DNA of 22,634 nt from Welwitschia mirabilis. Lineage: Eukaryota; Gnetophyta; Gnetopsida; Welwitschiales. Of this stretch, positions 1 through 7,789 are shown in pieces. The stretch spans positions 67,261,389 to 67,284,022 of the forward strand of contig JBOZIK010000001.1 in assembly GCA_051453625.1 (NCBI GenBank). Direction: 5' to 3'. The translations under genes were made by a program, and so were the position numbers. Each line of letters opens with the position of its first letter. Within the stretch, counting starts at the first letter, position 1. The notes under the pieces were generated by a model that searched no databases, was not told the origin of the DNA, and saw only the letters and a program-made list of their open reading frames with translations.

Positions 1-954
1 TGTTAATTGCTAGAAATGATTTACATGAAATACAGAGATTGAAATCACAGATAGCAAAGAAGTTTGTGACAAAAGACCTTTGGGCAGGCAAAACAAATCC
101 TTGAAATGAGGATTAAGCGAGACAGGAAAAGTGGGAAATTCTAGCTCAGTCAATCTGATTATATTCATAAAGTCTTAAAAAGGTTCAACATGGTTGACTG
201 TTCTCTTGTTTCCACTCCATTAGCAGGACACTTTAAACTGTCAAAAGAAGACTGCCCTATTTCTAGTTGGGAGAAGGAAGGTATAGTGGATATTCCTTAT
301 ACTTCTGTAGTTGGTAGTCTCATGTATGCCATGGTCTACACTAAGCTAGAGCTTGCCCAAGCAATGGGAGTTGTTTTTAGGTATATGAGTAATCCTAAAA
401 GGACACATTGGGAAGTAGTCAAGTGGATTTTGCGATACTTGAAAGGTACTCATGATCATTCTTTATGCTTTGGTGGTTTTGGATTGAAGGTTGTTAGTTA
501 CTCTAATGCAAATTTTGCAGGTTGGGGAGATACTAAGAAATCTACTACAGGTCATGTATTTACACTTGGAGGTGGAGCTGTCAGTTAGATGTCATGTCTT
601 CAGAGTGATGTAGTTTTGTCCACTACAAACGCTGAGTATATTGCTTTGACTGAGACAGCCAAAGCGATGATTTGGTTGAGACGCATGCTTGAGTGGTTTG
701 GCCTTGCTTAAAACAAGCACTCTATTTATTGTGATAGCCAAAGTGCTATTCACTTCGCTAAGAATGTTGCATTTCATGCTTGAACAAAGCATATTGATGT
801 GAAGTATCACTTCATTCAAGATGCGGTGGAGAATGAAATAGCCTATATTGTTATAGTTAGAATAGAAAATAATTTTGCTGATTTTCTCACAAAGGCAATA
901 AATGCTTGCAAGCATTACACCTGCATGGAAGGTGTTGAACTTCAAGGTTGTTGA
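1..954 (+). pseudogene. Copia pol remnant: RT C-terminus and RNase H
   Basis: This is the 3' part of a Ty1/copia polyprotein. In life the RT and RNase H domains copy element RNA into DNA inside virus-like particles. Residues IARNDLHEIQRLKSQ (from base 6) are the RT tail; the frame shifts near base 80. The main frame then runs to TGA 952-954 with internal stops at 142, 586, 709 and 781. Visible copia landmarks are STPLAGHFKLSK, VVGSLMYAMV, VKWILRYLKGT, KSTTGHVFTLGG, TNAEYIAL, YCDSQSAIHFAKN, TKHIDVKYHFI and FADFLTKAI. In RNase H the first catalytic Asp appears as Asn (YSNANFAG), while the later Glu (TNAEY) and Asp (YCDS) remain. The window cuts off its 5' end. The family call is secure; the element is dead. 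Confidence 0.95.
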
Positions 955-999
955 TTTGGAGGCATTGGAAAGCATTGCATTCCTTGAGTTTCATAAGGA

Positions 1000-1099
1000 N
1001 NNNNNNNNNNNNNNNNNNNNNNNNNNNNNNNNNNNNNNNNNNNNNNNNNNNNNNNNNNNNNNNNNNNNNNNNNNNNNNNNNNNNNNNNNNNNNNNNNNN
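1000..1099. other. Assembly gap, 100 N
   Basis: Exactly 100 unknown bases, a conventional scaffold placeholder, so the true length is unknown. Reading frames crossing it are meaningless. Confidence 0.98.
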
Positions 1100-1370
1100 T
1101 CTGAGCAATAAGGCTGCATTGTTTGTAGCTGCATTTGAGTGATTTAGAGCACACAGGCTTCATCCCAACACTCACCCTTGAAGGAGCTTGGAGGTTGAGA
1201 CTTAGTCCATAGAAGTTCGTTTTATGAAGGTTAAGACAGCTTGCTAAAGTCAGCTCTGTAAAGGTTGAAGGTTAGCCTTGAAGACCTAGTGGATAGTGAA
1301 GTGACAGAGATCCGGAACAGTCTTGAATGTTAGCTGTCTTCTGACAGTGGAGTAAGGCCTATCCCAAACC

Positions 1371-1380
1371 ACTATAAATC
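1371..1380 (+). promoter_or_regulatory. TATA-like box in a possible LTR
   Basis: ACTATAAATC lies downstream of the copia pol end and upstream of a T-rich stretch, where an LTR core promoter would be expected. This is a sequence match only. Confidence 0.25.
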
Positions 1381-1473
1381 TTTTCTTGTGCATTATTGTG
1401 GTTGTGCTTATGAGTTTATTTTGTTATTTATTTTCACTTTGGCTTTCTAAGGTTATATCCAATTCTTTCAAAA

Positions 1474-1797
1474 TCATTGCCCATTGCTTGCAAGGTTTAC
1501 CTCGATTGTTTCGGGAATGGCTGCTTTAGGGATAAACATCTCTGATGAGGACAAGGTGACAACTTTTTTGAGTTCATTGCTTGAATCATGAAACATCTTA
1601 GTGATGTTGTTGAGTAGCAATGCTTTATGTTCGTTAAACTTTGATAACGTGGTTGGTGCTATATCGGCTAAAGAACTTTGTTGTTCAATCAATATTGGTA
1701 GTTCATCCATGAGCAAGGATGCTCTAGTGGTAAGAGGAGATGGGAGCAAGGAAGGCCTTAGAGATGTGAGCACTATAAGCAAACCAAACATGTGCAA
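1474..1797 (-). other. Unrecognised 107-codon ORF, possibly a retroelement fragment
   Basis: This is an open minus-strand frame of 107 codons from ATG, with no domain I can name. The middle (SLADIAPTTLSKFNEHKALL, then NITKMFHDSSNELKKVVTLS) is polar and could form a helix or coiled coil. Upstream on the same strand (about 2030-1800) other frames give further stretches without stops, for example NSHLLLVMAYRIQT and KKANLYKGFGLEGRIIKFKF, so the coding remnant may be longer and frameshifted. It sits between a copia pol end and LTR A, so an accessory retroelement ORF or an unrelated transposon protein are both possible. An ORF of this length can also arise by chance. Confidence 0.25.
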
Positions 1798-1816
1798 GAA
1801 GCTTCCAGGAACTTGA

Positions 1817-2434
1817 ACTTGATGATTCTTCCTTCAAGGCCAAATCCTTTGTATAAGTTGGCTTTCTTGAGGAAGGTGGCATTGAGTTTTGATGGTGTTA
1901 GGCTGAGTTATGTTTGTATTCTATAGGCCATGACTAGTAGCAGATGGGAGTTGGATAGCCCCTTTCCCTTATCTATGTTCTTAGTGGTGTGCAAGTGTTT
2001 GTCTTGCCTAATTTGCATCTTGCTTTGCTGATTATTTTGAAGACTGCATGCATAGGCATTTCAGAGGCTGAACCTTTTTGTGCTCATTTGGTACTATCTT
2101 TTGTTCCTTGGCTTTAAGAGACTTGATTTGCTTGAATGTCTTGTGCAAACAGTGTTGCTTAGCAGGTGATGCACATCCTCATTAGTTCTTTTACATGTTT
2201 TTATTCATGACGTTTAGCTACAGATAGGAGTTTTTGGCATGGCAATGTTGTTGGAGCTTGTTTTTCATCATTGTGCTGCTTGGAGAGCAGTTATTGTTTT
2301 GAAAACGAGCTAGATTTGTCTTCAAATGGGAGATTTTTAGAAAAAGTGAAGCTAGATCTTCTCCTTTCTATTATTTTCCCTTTTGTTTATTTTTATGAAC
2401 TTAAGGTCCTCACCCCTTTAAATGTTGGAGATAG
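1817..2434. other. Non-coding stretch upstream of LTR A
   Basis: No convincing plus-strand coding frame. The right end carries a purine-rich GTTGGAGATAG (2424-2434) immediately before the TGTTGATATG start of LTR A. That is where a copia polypurine tract would lie if LTR A were a 3' LTR. A second such motif, AAATGGGAGA, lies near 2324-2333. Confidence 0.4.
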
Positions 2435-2729
2435 TGTTGATATGTGAAGCCAAATATATTATTTATATTGTAATGTTATGTTTTAACATTGACCCCTACT
2501 TAAAGTTGTAAAAGGGGATTGGCTTGTAATCCTAAAACTAGAATAAACATATTAGAGGGTTGTTTGTTGCATCCAGACACATTTGCTCATAATCAATCAA
2601 TAGAACTCTGCATTGCTTCTTGTGGATGTAGGGTAAAAAGAGCCCGAACAAGTAAATTCTATGTTGTTCCTTTTGTATGCATGCTATTCCATTTTGTTTC
2701 AGTACTTGCTTCTTGTTAGATTTGTAACA
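2435..2729 (+). repeat. LTR A, 295-bp copia-type LTR
   Basis: It begins TGTTGATATGTGAAGCC and ends GATTTGTAACA, giving TGTT...AACA termini. Both ends recur at 12663-12739 and 13540-13611 with only a few differences, which fixes the borders. The flanking 5-mers (GATAG and TTGTA) do not match, so this is not a clean solo insertion. The sequence before it resembles a polypurine tract, and a copia gag starts about 150 bp after it. It could therefore be a 3' LTR of the left copy, a 5' LTR of the right one, or both. Confidence 0.75.
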
Positions 2730-2882
2730 TTGTATACAGTTAAATTCGTACTATATAGAAGCACTTGCAGAGATGGTAGACAGGCTCATTAATCACACTT
2801 AGAACATTTAGAGCATTTTGATGAGACATACCCTTATGCAGAAGGATTGCAATAAGCAATAACTACCATGACGCCATCATCA

Positions 2883-3700
2883 ATGGTAGATGACGACTGG
2901 ATCAAAATGACGGAAAGACATTTATCAATAATTCATATTTGTTTAAGCAATGGGGTTTTGGATCTTTGGCAAATAAGAAAAAGCATGCACTTCACTAGAT
3001 AAAGTTGAAACACAAATTCAACAAAGCTTCTGGGTTGAAACAATTCCATGTGTATAAAAGGGAATTTGATGTTAAAAACTGAAAACAAAGGACAGTGTTT
3101 TCCCAGAACGTTATCTAAATGAAATAATAACAGGGTTTGCCAAGTTCAACGAGTATCAAGTCCCATTCATGACATGGTTAGGTGTTATGTTGTTCCAAAC
3201 CCTTTGTCAGATTCACAGGTGTTTATACTAAGTGAGTTGCTACTATCACTAACTTCATGAGTACTAGAAATATATTCTTTGACCATGTGCTCTTAATGCT
3301 TCGTGACATTGAAAGGGGAATGCTTTTGTTGTTGAGGCGAAAAGCAAGTTAAACAATAGGGATCATAACAAAGGAAGAAGCTAAAGCAAAGGGACTTTGC
3401 AAATAAAAATAGCGTATCACTGGGTTTGTAAGAAGAACATCATACAAACAAGCAATGTTGTTCTTGGAAAGTGAAGAAAAAGAAGAGGACAGTGAAGGGA
3501 AAATCTAAAGGTCGTTCTTCATCTGAGGTGGTTTAAGCAGATGGCAAAGAAGTTCTTAATCGCATGCCAGAGTCTGTTTTGGAGTTCAGAGGAGGATCTT
3601 TGGCTTGTGGATACACATGCCTCACATATATCCTGATCGTTCAGCCTCTCCACCTACCAAAATGATGCATTTGGTGTTGTTTATGTTGTAGTTTTAAGAG
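2883..3700 (+). pseudogene. Copia gag-protease remnant (second copy)
   Basis: This is broken gag plus the start of the protease of a Ty1/copia element; Gag builds the particle and the protease processes it. ATG 2883 opens MVDDDWIKMTERHLSIIH then ICLSNGVLDL, the pattern of the copia gag domain UBN2. After a frameshift KLKHKFNKASGLKQFHVYKR follows. A basic segment (KSKLNNRDHNKGRS, about 3345-3390) leads to a decayed CCHC knuckle (HWVCKKN, near 3418-3440). The protease start is at 3586-3660: EEDLWLVDTHASHIS then a stop, followed by STYQNDAFGVVYV. The active-site Asp-Thr is kept but the next Gly reads as His. It lies 150 bp downstream of LTR A in the same orientation. Several stops and shifts make it inactive. 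It ends where the opposite-strand copia begins. Confidence 0.8.
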
Positions 3701-3711
3701 GGGCGTTGCAA

Positions 3712-4641
3712 TCACGATTTTGGGGATTTGGAATTGCTATTCCAGAAAAGGAAAACCAAAACACACTCCACATCACCTCTAACATGCTTTCCTCCAGGAA
3801 CCATGATACTGGTGATTCTCATGATTCCTGCTATATAGGTGATTGGAGAATCTTTTGGCAGAAAACAATCCAGTGAAACTGGAAAAACTGGTTTCTTCTC
3901 TCTTTCCAATTTCTCCTGTTCAGTCTTTGGACAATTGCCTTTAGTTAACTGAAGTGACCTTCAAGTGGAACTAAAACTGCTTTGCAATTGGTCATGTAGA
4001 ACCTTTCCAATGCTTTTTTGACATAATTACTTCAGCTAAGCTAGAGTAAACCCTTCATTTTGTTTTTGTAAACCCTCATGCCAAGAATTCTGCAACAGTT
4101 CCAAGGTGTGTCAGTGCAAACCTCTTGCTCATGTCACATTTAAGACTTTTTGCTCTAGTAACATCATTTGTTTCTGTCAAAATATCATTAAAGTATACCA
4201 GCGATACTGTCAATTTTCCTTCAACCAAACCTTGTAGATACAGACACTGGTCAAATTCAGAAGAAGAAAACAAGCCTCCAACATAAATACATCAAACATT
4301 GTATACCACTGCCTCAAAACTTGCTTCAGACCATACAAGCTGCTTGCTAATATGCCATCAACAGTCTCTCCTTATACATAAGCCTCAGGCTGAAGCATGT
4401 AAATCTCTTCTTCCAAATCACCATGTAGGGAAGCAGCTTTACTGTGAAGCTGATACAGTTTTAAATCCAAGTCATGCAACTAGAGATAGAACAATTCTGA
4501 TACATGTATGTCTAACCACTCCAGAAAACACCTCTGTAAAATGAATTTCCACTCTCTGCAAGAAACCTATGACCAGTAACTGGGCCTTATACCTCTATGT
4601 ACCATCAGCACCCTCCTTCAACCAGTAAACTCGCTTGTTTT
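3712..4641 (-). pseudogene. Copia RT domain remnant (third copy, minus strand)
   Basis: This is the main part of the RT domain of the minus-strand copia element. Reading down from 4641, recognisable pieces are LHGDLEEEIYMLQPEAYV (about 4436-4383), SSLYGLKQVLRQWYTMFDVF (about 4350-4295), and FDQCLYLQGLVEGKLTVSLV (4255-4196). The catalytic YVDD box then reads YFND (4195-4184), so one catalytic Asp is Asn. SLKCDMSKRFALTHLGTVAE follows. Further on, QLTKGNCPKTEQEKLEREKK (about 3950-3890) marks the segment between RT and RNase H. The last part (3890-3712) is only loosely similar, and no RNase H core can be seen, so the element is probably truncated at its junction with the plus-strand copia near 3700. 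Confidence 0.85.
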
Positions 4642-5067
4642 TTAAGGCTTTCTTTCCCTTCGGAAGCTCACATGAATCCCAAGTTTGATTTTGTAGCAAT
4701 GATCTTGTGCCATGGTCCATTGCTTCCTTTCATCTTTGTGATTCTTTGCATGTGACTGCTGCTTGAAATGTTTAAGACTTCCTGCATCCAAGAACATGTA
4801 GTGCAATGATGGACTGTACCTTGGCATGGATCTACTTACACATCTTAATTTTCTCACAAAGTTCGAAAGATTAAGATCTTCCAGTTCATTATTTTCTGGT
4901 ATTGGAAGGTTATCCCACATGTTTTCATGGTGAAACTTAGGCATAACTTGCTCTTCCTCCTCCTCTGGACTGGAACTAGAGTTGTCTCCGCTGCTACTAT
5001 TCCCACCAGAACTAAAGTTTGTCTTCATCTCCAACTCACTCTTTGAAGGGGACTTAGAATGAGGCAA
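4642..5067 (-). pseudogene. Copia integrase-RT linker and start of RT
   Basis: This open 141-codon frame continues the minus-strand copia polyprotein after the integrase. Residues 1-41 are a Ser/Glu-rich linker (SKSPSKSELEMK, SSGGNSSSGDNSSSS, PEEEEEQV), the usual low-complexity spacer between copia integrase and RT. Residues 80-115 (SRSMPRYSPSLHYMFLDAGS and following) and 108-125 (AKNHKDERKQWTMAQD) resemble the conserved start of copia RT. The frame differs from the integrase frame by a shift near 5070-5080. The ATG is probably internal rather than a real start. Confidence 0.8.
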
Positions 5068-5080
5068 CTTTGTAGAACAT

Positions 5081-5660
5081 TTAATCTTCTCTGTAGGTCA
5101 CGTCTCCAGCTCTAAAGACCTTGTTTGATTCAAGATCCCAAAATCTGACCCCTTTATCATCACCTCCATAAACTACAGACAGCCACCTCCTTGCTTTTGA
5201 ATCTATAGCTTTGAACTTCCAGATGAATGCACAAAAGCCATGCATCACCCTTAGATGCCTCATAAAGGTTTTCTTTCTAGACCAAAGCTTCTCTAGAATA
5301 CCACCACCCAATGCCATGTAAGATGGTACACTCACCAGATAGACAATACTGTTTGCAGCTTGTGCCCAGAGGGTCCTGGCACTCCAAATACAGAGCGCAA
5401 ACTTCGTATCTGTTCTATACTCATGGGGGTATATGTGTTCTAGAGTCATATGGTTATGATGTTTTGCAGCTCCATAATATAGAGGTGCTCCAGAAGTAGT
5501 TCTCATCAAAGCTTCCTTTCTTACAGTCTTTCTTCCTATCCCAACTTCAGCTCTTTCTCTAAGGGAATGAAAGACATCAATCCCATCACTCCTCCTTGTG
5601 ATTTGGAAGAGCAAGATCTTCCTCCTATAGTCATTAATGAGGGTGACAAAGTGTAAGTTT
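5081..5660 (-). pseudogene. Copia integrase remnant
   Basis: This is the integrase of the minus-strand copia, the enzyme that inserts element cDNA into the genome. TLINDYRRKILLFQ (5655-5610) is the catalytic-core start, where the usual Asp-Asp-Tyr reads Asn-Asp-Tyr. The open 177-codon frame at 5614-5081 then holds the degraded core centre and a well kept C-terminal half: RTLWAQAANSIVYLV, ALGGGILEKLWSRKK, RHLRVMHGFCAFIWK, IDSKARRWLSVVYGGDDKGV, RFWDLESNKVFRAGDV. The second catalytic Asp motif and the Glu motif are not recognisable. The open frame is survival by chance, since the neighbouring domains have stops. Confidence 0.9.
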
Positions 5661-5899
5661 TCTTATTGCAGAAGGGAAGTTAACTACCCACAATATCTTA
5701 GTCAACTAACTTTAAAAACCCAGCTTGTCTCTGGTGGCCTCTTCTTTTGGAGTTCACTCCCTTACTTTTTTCCAAAACAGAGTCATCACTAACTCCATGT
5801 CAACAAACTGGTCTTTGGAAGCAAACCTCTGTTAATGAACCGGGTATATCCATTTGCTCTCAGTCAGATAACTGGGTCTCTTGCATCAAATACTTGGGA
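5661..5899 (-). pseudogene. Decayed copia protease-integrase junction
   Basis: This lies between the protease and integrase remnants on the same strand, where the pre-integrase zinc-binding domain would be. Translations in all three frames are interrupted by stops, and no His/Cys pattern is convincing. It is assigned by position only. Confidence 0.5.
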
Positions 5900-6130
5900 G
5901 GTCTTCCTATGCCATGTGTGAACTGCCACTTCAACTAGCACAATACACAGATGGAGCCATCCTTATTCCCAAGTAGACGAAATAGGTTCATAAGAAACAA
6001 AAACCTTCTTGTCTGGACAGACATGAAATGAGGCTCCAAAATAAGAAACAAAAACCTTCTTGTCTAGACAGACATGAAATGAGGCTCCAAAATCAAGAAT
6101 CCACACATCTGGAACGGTATACTTAGAATC
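5900..6130 (-). pseudogene. Copia protease remnant with duplicated active-site segment
   Basis: This is the aspartic protease of the minus-strand copia. Reading down from about 6118: KYTVPDVWILDFGASFHVC, the family's WILDSGAS motif with Ser changed to Phe. The segment FGASFHVCLDKKVFVSY is then repeated at once as FGASFHVCPDKKVFVSY, followed by EPISSTWE and a TAA. The repeat reflects a 51-bp tandem DNA duplication (5990-6091) that keeps the frame. Only the first copy keeps the catalytic Asp; the second is preceded by Tyr. Downstream the domain decays, though similarity may continue to about 5900. Confidence 0.85.
5990..6091. repeat. 51-bp tandem duplication (2 units, one mismatch)
   Basis: Units 5990-6040 and 6041-6091 differ only at TCTGGAC versus TCTAGAC. 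The 51-bp length is 17 codons, so the protease frame is kept. Near identity means the duplication is much younger than most of the decay around it. Confidence 0.97.
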
Positions 6131-6179
6131 CTAGTGGCAACAATCAAACATCAGCTTCTCCATCTTGGTGTTGTCCTAA

Positions 6180-6281
6180 ACCTAAGGTGTCATCCTTCTT
6201 ATCATTTTCCTTTTGCTTGCTTCTGTTCCTGAGCTCCCAACAATACTTCACAAATGCCACTCTTGTTACAATAGTGGAAGT
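6180..6281 (-). pseudogene. Copia gag CCHC zinc-knuckle remnant
   Basis: On the minus strand just before the protease, FHYCNKSG (about 6275-6252) and, after a one-base shift, VKYCWELRNRSKQKENDKKD give a typical copia nucleocapsid knuckle with its basic tail. The first Cys reads Phe and the His has been lost at the frameshift. The remnant begins exactly at the border of LTR C, so the LTR appears to split gag between its main domain (6728-7200) and this knuckle. Confidence 0.65.
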
Positions 6282-6727
6282 TGTTATATTGGGAAGTGAA
6301 ATTTATTCCCTTTGTAATGTTATGTTTCATTGTTAACTCCTTTATTAGAAATATATATAGTAAAAGGTGATAAATAAAGCCACCTTGAGGTTTAGCATAG
6401 GCTTTTGAAGTTTTTGAGGGTTCCCTAATACCTGAAATTAAATGGGGTAGGTCTAGAGTGTTCTAGAATATTGTACACTCCATCTATTTAATCCCCTTAT
6501 GAGGTTGTATTAGGCCACCAAGTTGTTTTGAAGTGCATTTTGAGTTATTCCTAAAAGTGGTAGAGAGCTAAAGCTTCAGGTCCTTTTAGCTTCTTTGTAA
6601 ACTTGTCTTGCTAATAAGAGCTCCACCTTCTTTTCCCATGGATGTTTCCCTCGGCATTTGATGGTTTTACCACATAACTGCTTTGTCTTTTCTGTCTGCA
6701 TCTGTCTGTTTGTTGTCATTATTAACA
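6282..6727 (+). repeat. LTR C, probable solo LTR inside copia gag
   Basis: TGTTATATTGGGAAG at the left and TCATTATTAACA at the right give TGTT...AACA ends over 446 bp. It has no coding content, a TATATATAG motif near 6352-6360, and part of its left end (TGTAATGTTATGTTT) resembles LTR A. The minus-strand copia gag is interrupted exactly here. The flanking 5-mers GAAGT and GTAGC agree at three of five positions, so a decayed target duplication is possible but unproven. Confidence 0.5.
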
Positions 6728-6945
6728 GTAGCTAGCATCAAATTTGGAGATTTGTCATTGGTCTTACTCTTGCCATACCATGTCATCCCTTATTCTAAGA
6801 GTACTCCATATCTACAACAAAAGCTTCACCAATGGTTTTACTAATACGAAATGCCATAATGTTTCCAGCTTCAATGGCTGGCAGAGTAGAAACTACTTCA
6901 TCCAAAGCCGTAATGGTTTTGGTAGCAGATGTAACAATCGATCCC
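6481..6945 (-). repeat. Copy 1 of a 465-bp inverted duplication (gag end plus LTR C)
   Basis: This block matches the reverse complement of 11051-11517, with scattered substitutions. It covers the end of copia gag, the gag/LTR C junction and most of LTR C. Similarity stops sharply at GATCCC (6940-6945) on one side and near ATCTATTTAA (6482-6491) on the other. Confidence 0.9.
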
Positions 6946-7200
6946 CAGTAAGGTGGCAACGAAATAATAATTGTGGTGTTGTGAAAATTGTGTCCAAATG
7001 GAATCCCTATGTCATCTATCTAATAGAAAATATTCTGCATTTTGTCAAGATGATTCAGAAACTCGGAAACTTCTTTCATTTTGGTAGCAAATGCTTGGCT
7101 CAAAACTGCAAATTTATCAATGATAGATGGTTGATTGTATAGGTCCTTCATCTTTCCCAGAGCTCATGAGTCACTAATTTTGAATGGGCTTTCAATATGT
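6728..7200 (-). pseudogene. Copia gag (UBN2) remnant of the third copy
   Basis: Read down from about 7200, this is the middle and C-terminal part of copia Gag, the particle protein: HSKLVTHELWER, then after a shift DLYNQPSIIDKFAVLSQAF, TKMKEVSEFLNHLDKMQNIF, a stop, IDDIGIPFGHNFHNTTIIIS, LPPYWGSIVTSATKTITALD, EVVSTLPAIEAGNIMAF and SKTIGEAFVVDMEYS. The order helix, LPxxW, then LDEVVSxL is the UBN2 pattern. A basic GKSKTNDKSPNLMLA follows and stops at LTR C. Stops are few but present. The N-terminus is missing: upstream DNA changes to the CpG-rich palindrome at about 7205. The part from 6945 down is duplicated at 11051. Confidence 0.85.
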
Positions 7201-7209
7201 CGTTAGTGT

Positions 7210-7402
7210 TTAATCTAGCGGCGGCTAAATGCCATCAGGACGATTAGTCGCCCTGAGTTTTTGGCACCGACTTTTTCGAGTCGGCTCGACTATTTCCAGT
7301 GACTTTTGGAGACTAGTCGCCGCCTTCAAATCAGGCGACTAATCTCGTTTAATGGCATGGAATTCTAAGAACAGTCGCTTTTGTGAGCCGCTATTAATTA
7401 GT
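7210..7402. repeat. CpG-rich imperfect 190-bp palindrome, MITE-like
   Basis: The two halves are inverted repeats interrupted by mismatches: GATTAGTCGCC (7242-7252) pairs with GGCGACTAATC (7334-7344), ATGCCAT (7229-7235) with ATGGCAT (7352-7358), and an outer TTTAATCTAGCGGCGGCT partly with AGCCGCTATTAATTA (7386-7400). A small perfect hairpin, CCGACT-TTTTCG-AGTCGG, sits at 7267-7284. There is no coding content. It abuts the lost N-terminal end of the copia gag, as an insertion or breakpoint would. Confidence 0.7.
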
Positions 7403-7423
7403 TGAGAAAACAAAATTCGTTCA

Positions 7424-7473
7424 CGCCTTCACAGTTCGTCCTTTTTCGCGCCTTCGTAGTCCGTCCCTTTTCG
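7424..7473. repeat. Two tandem 25-bp CpG-rich units
   Basis: CGCCTTCACAGTTCGTCC... (7424-7448) and CGCCTTCGTAGTCCGTCC... (7449-7473) match at 21 of 25 positions. All units start and end in CG. Confidence 0.8.
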
Positions 7474-7528
7474 CGGTCGCAGAAGCAAAAGTGCAGAATA
7501 GAGAAGCAATAGCCAATAAGCCAAAAAC

Positions 7529-7777
7529 TCATGCATAGGCCAAGTAGCCATAGAAAAGCGAACACACATAGGAGGACAGTAGAAGCACGCGCCAGCTCCG
7601 CACACAGAAAGAGCAGTCACAAAACAAAGACTGGTATTTGATAAGAGAAAGGTCTTTGAAAGTAGGTTTATGTTTACTCTGCTTGTGTTTCTCCTTCTGA
7701 CATCCTGCACATTCCTCATAGAAGCTAGTATTTGATGATAGCAAAGCCATCTCACGTTCATTGCGTGGAGCGGCCAT
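7529..7777 (-). other. Weak minus-strand ORF, possibly a copia pre-integrase fragment
   Basis: The translation contains FYEECAGCQKEKHKQSKHKP, a Cys-x2-Cys followed by Lys/His-rich residues. This resembles the zinc-binding stretch that precedes copia integrase. No flanking protease or integrase is visible at the right distance, and a longer ORF overlaps it in another frame (7429-7788), so at most one is real. Chance is a serious alternative. Confidence 0.2.
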
Positions 7778-7789
7778 ATTGTTTCCAAG

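Larger units (their letters stand above)
955..1473 (+). repeat. Probable 3' UTR/LTR remains of the first copia copy, with assembly gap
   Basis: No coding sequence is visible here. It directly follows the copia pol stop and contains a 100-N gap (1000-1099). The stretch after the gap reads like LTR U3/R sequence: a TATA-like ACTATAAATC at 1371-1380 is followed by a T-rich run (TTTATTTTGTTATTTATTTT, about 1417-1436). The LTR borders cannot be placed because one probably lies in the gap. LTR status is an inference from position and composition. Confidence 0.35.

Noticed and set aside
887-1175. Several short ORFs around the first gap
   Set aside because: They cross the 100-N gap or are antisense to copia RNase H.
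2774-2787. TGGTAGACAGGCTC resembling a tRNA-Met primer binding site
   Set aside because: It matches only in parts and lies 44 bp beyond the LTR A end, not next to it.
5311-5499. Plus-strand 62-codon ORF
   Set aside because: It is the antisense shadow of the copia integrase.
6277-6732. Target-site duplication around LTR C
   Set aside because: GAAGT and GTAGC agree at only three of five bases, which is too weak to claim.
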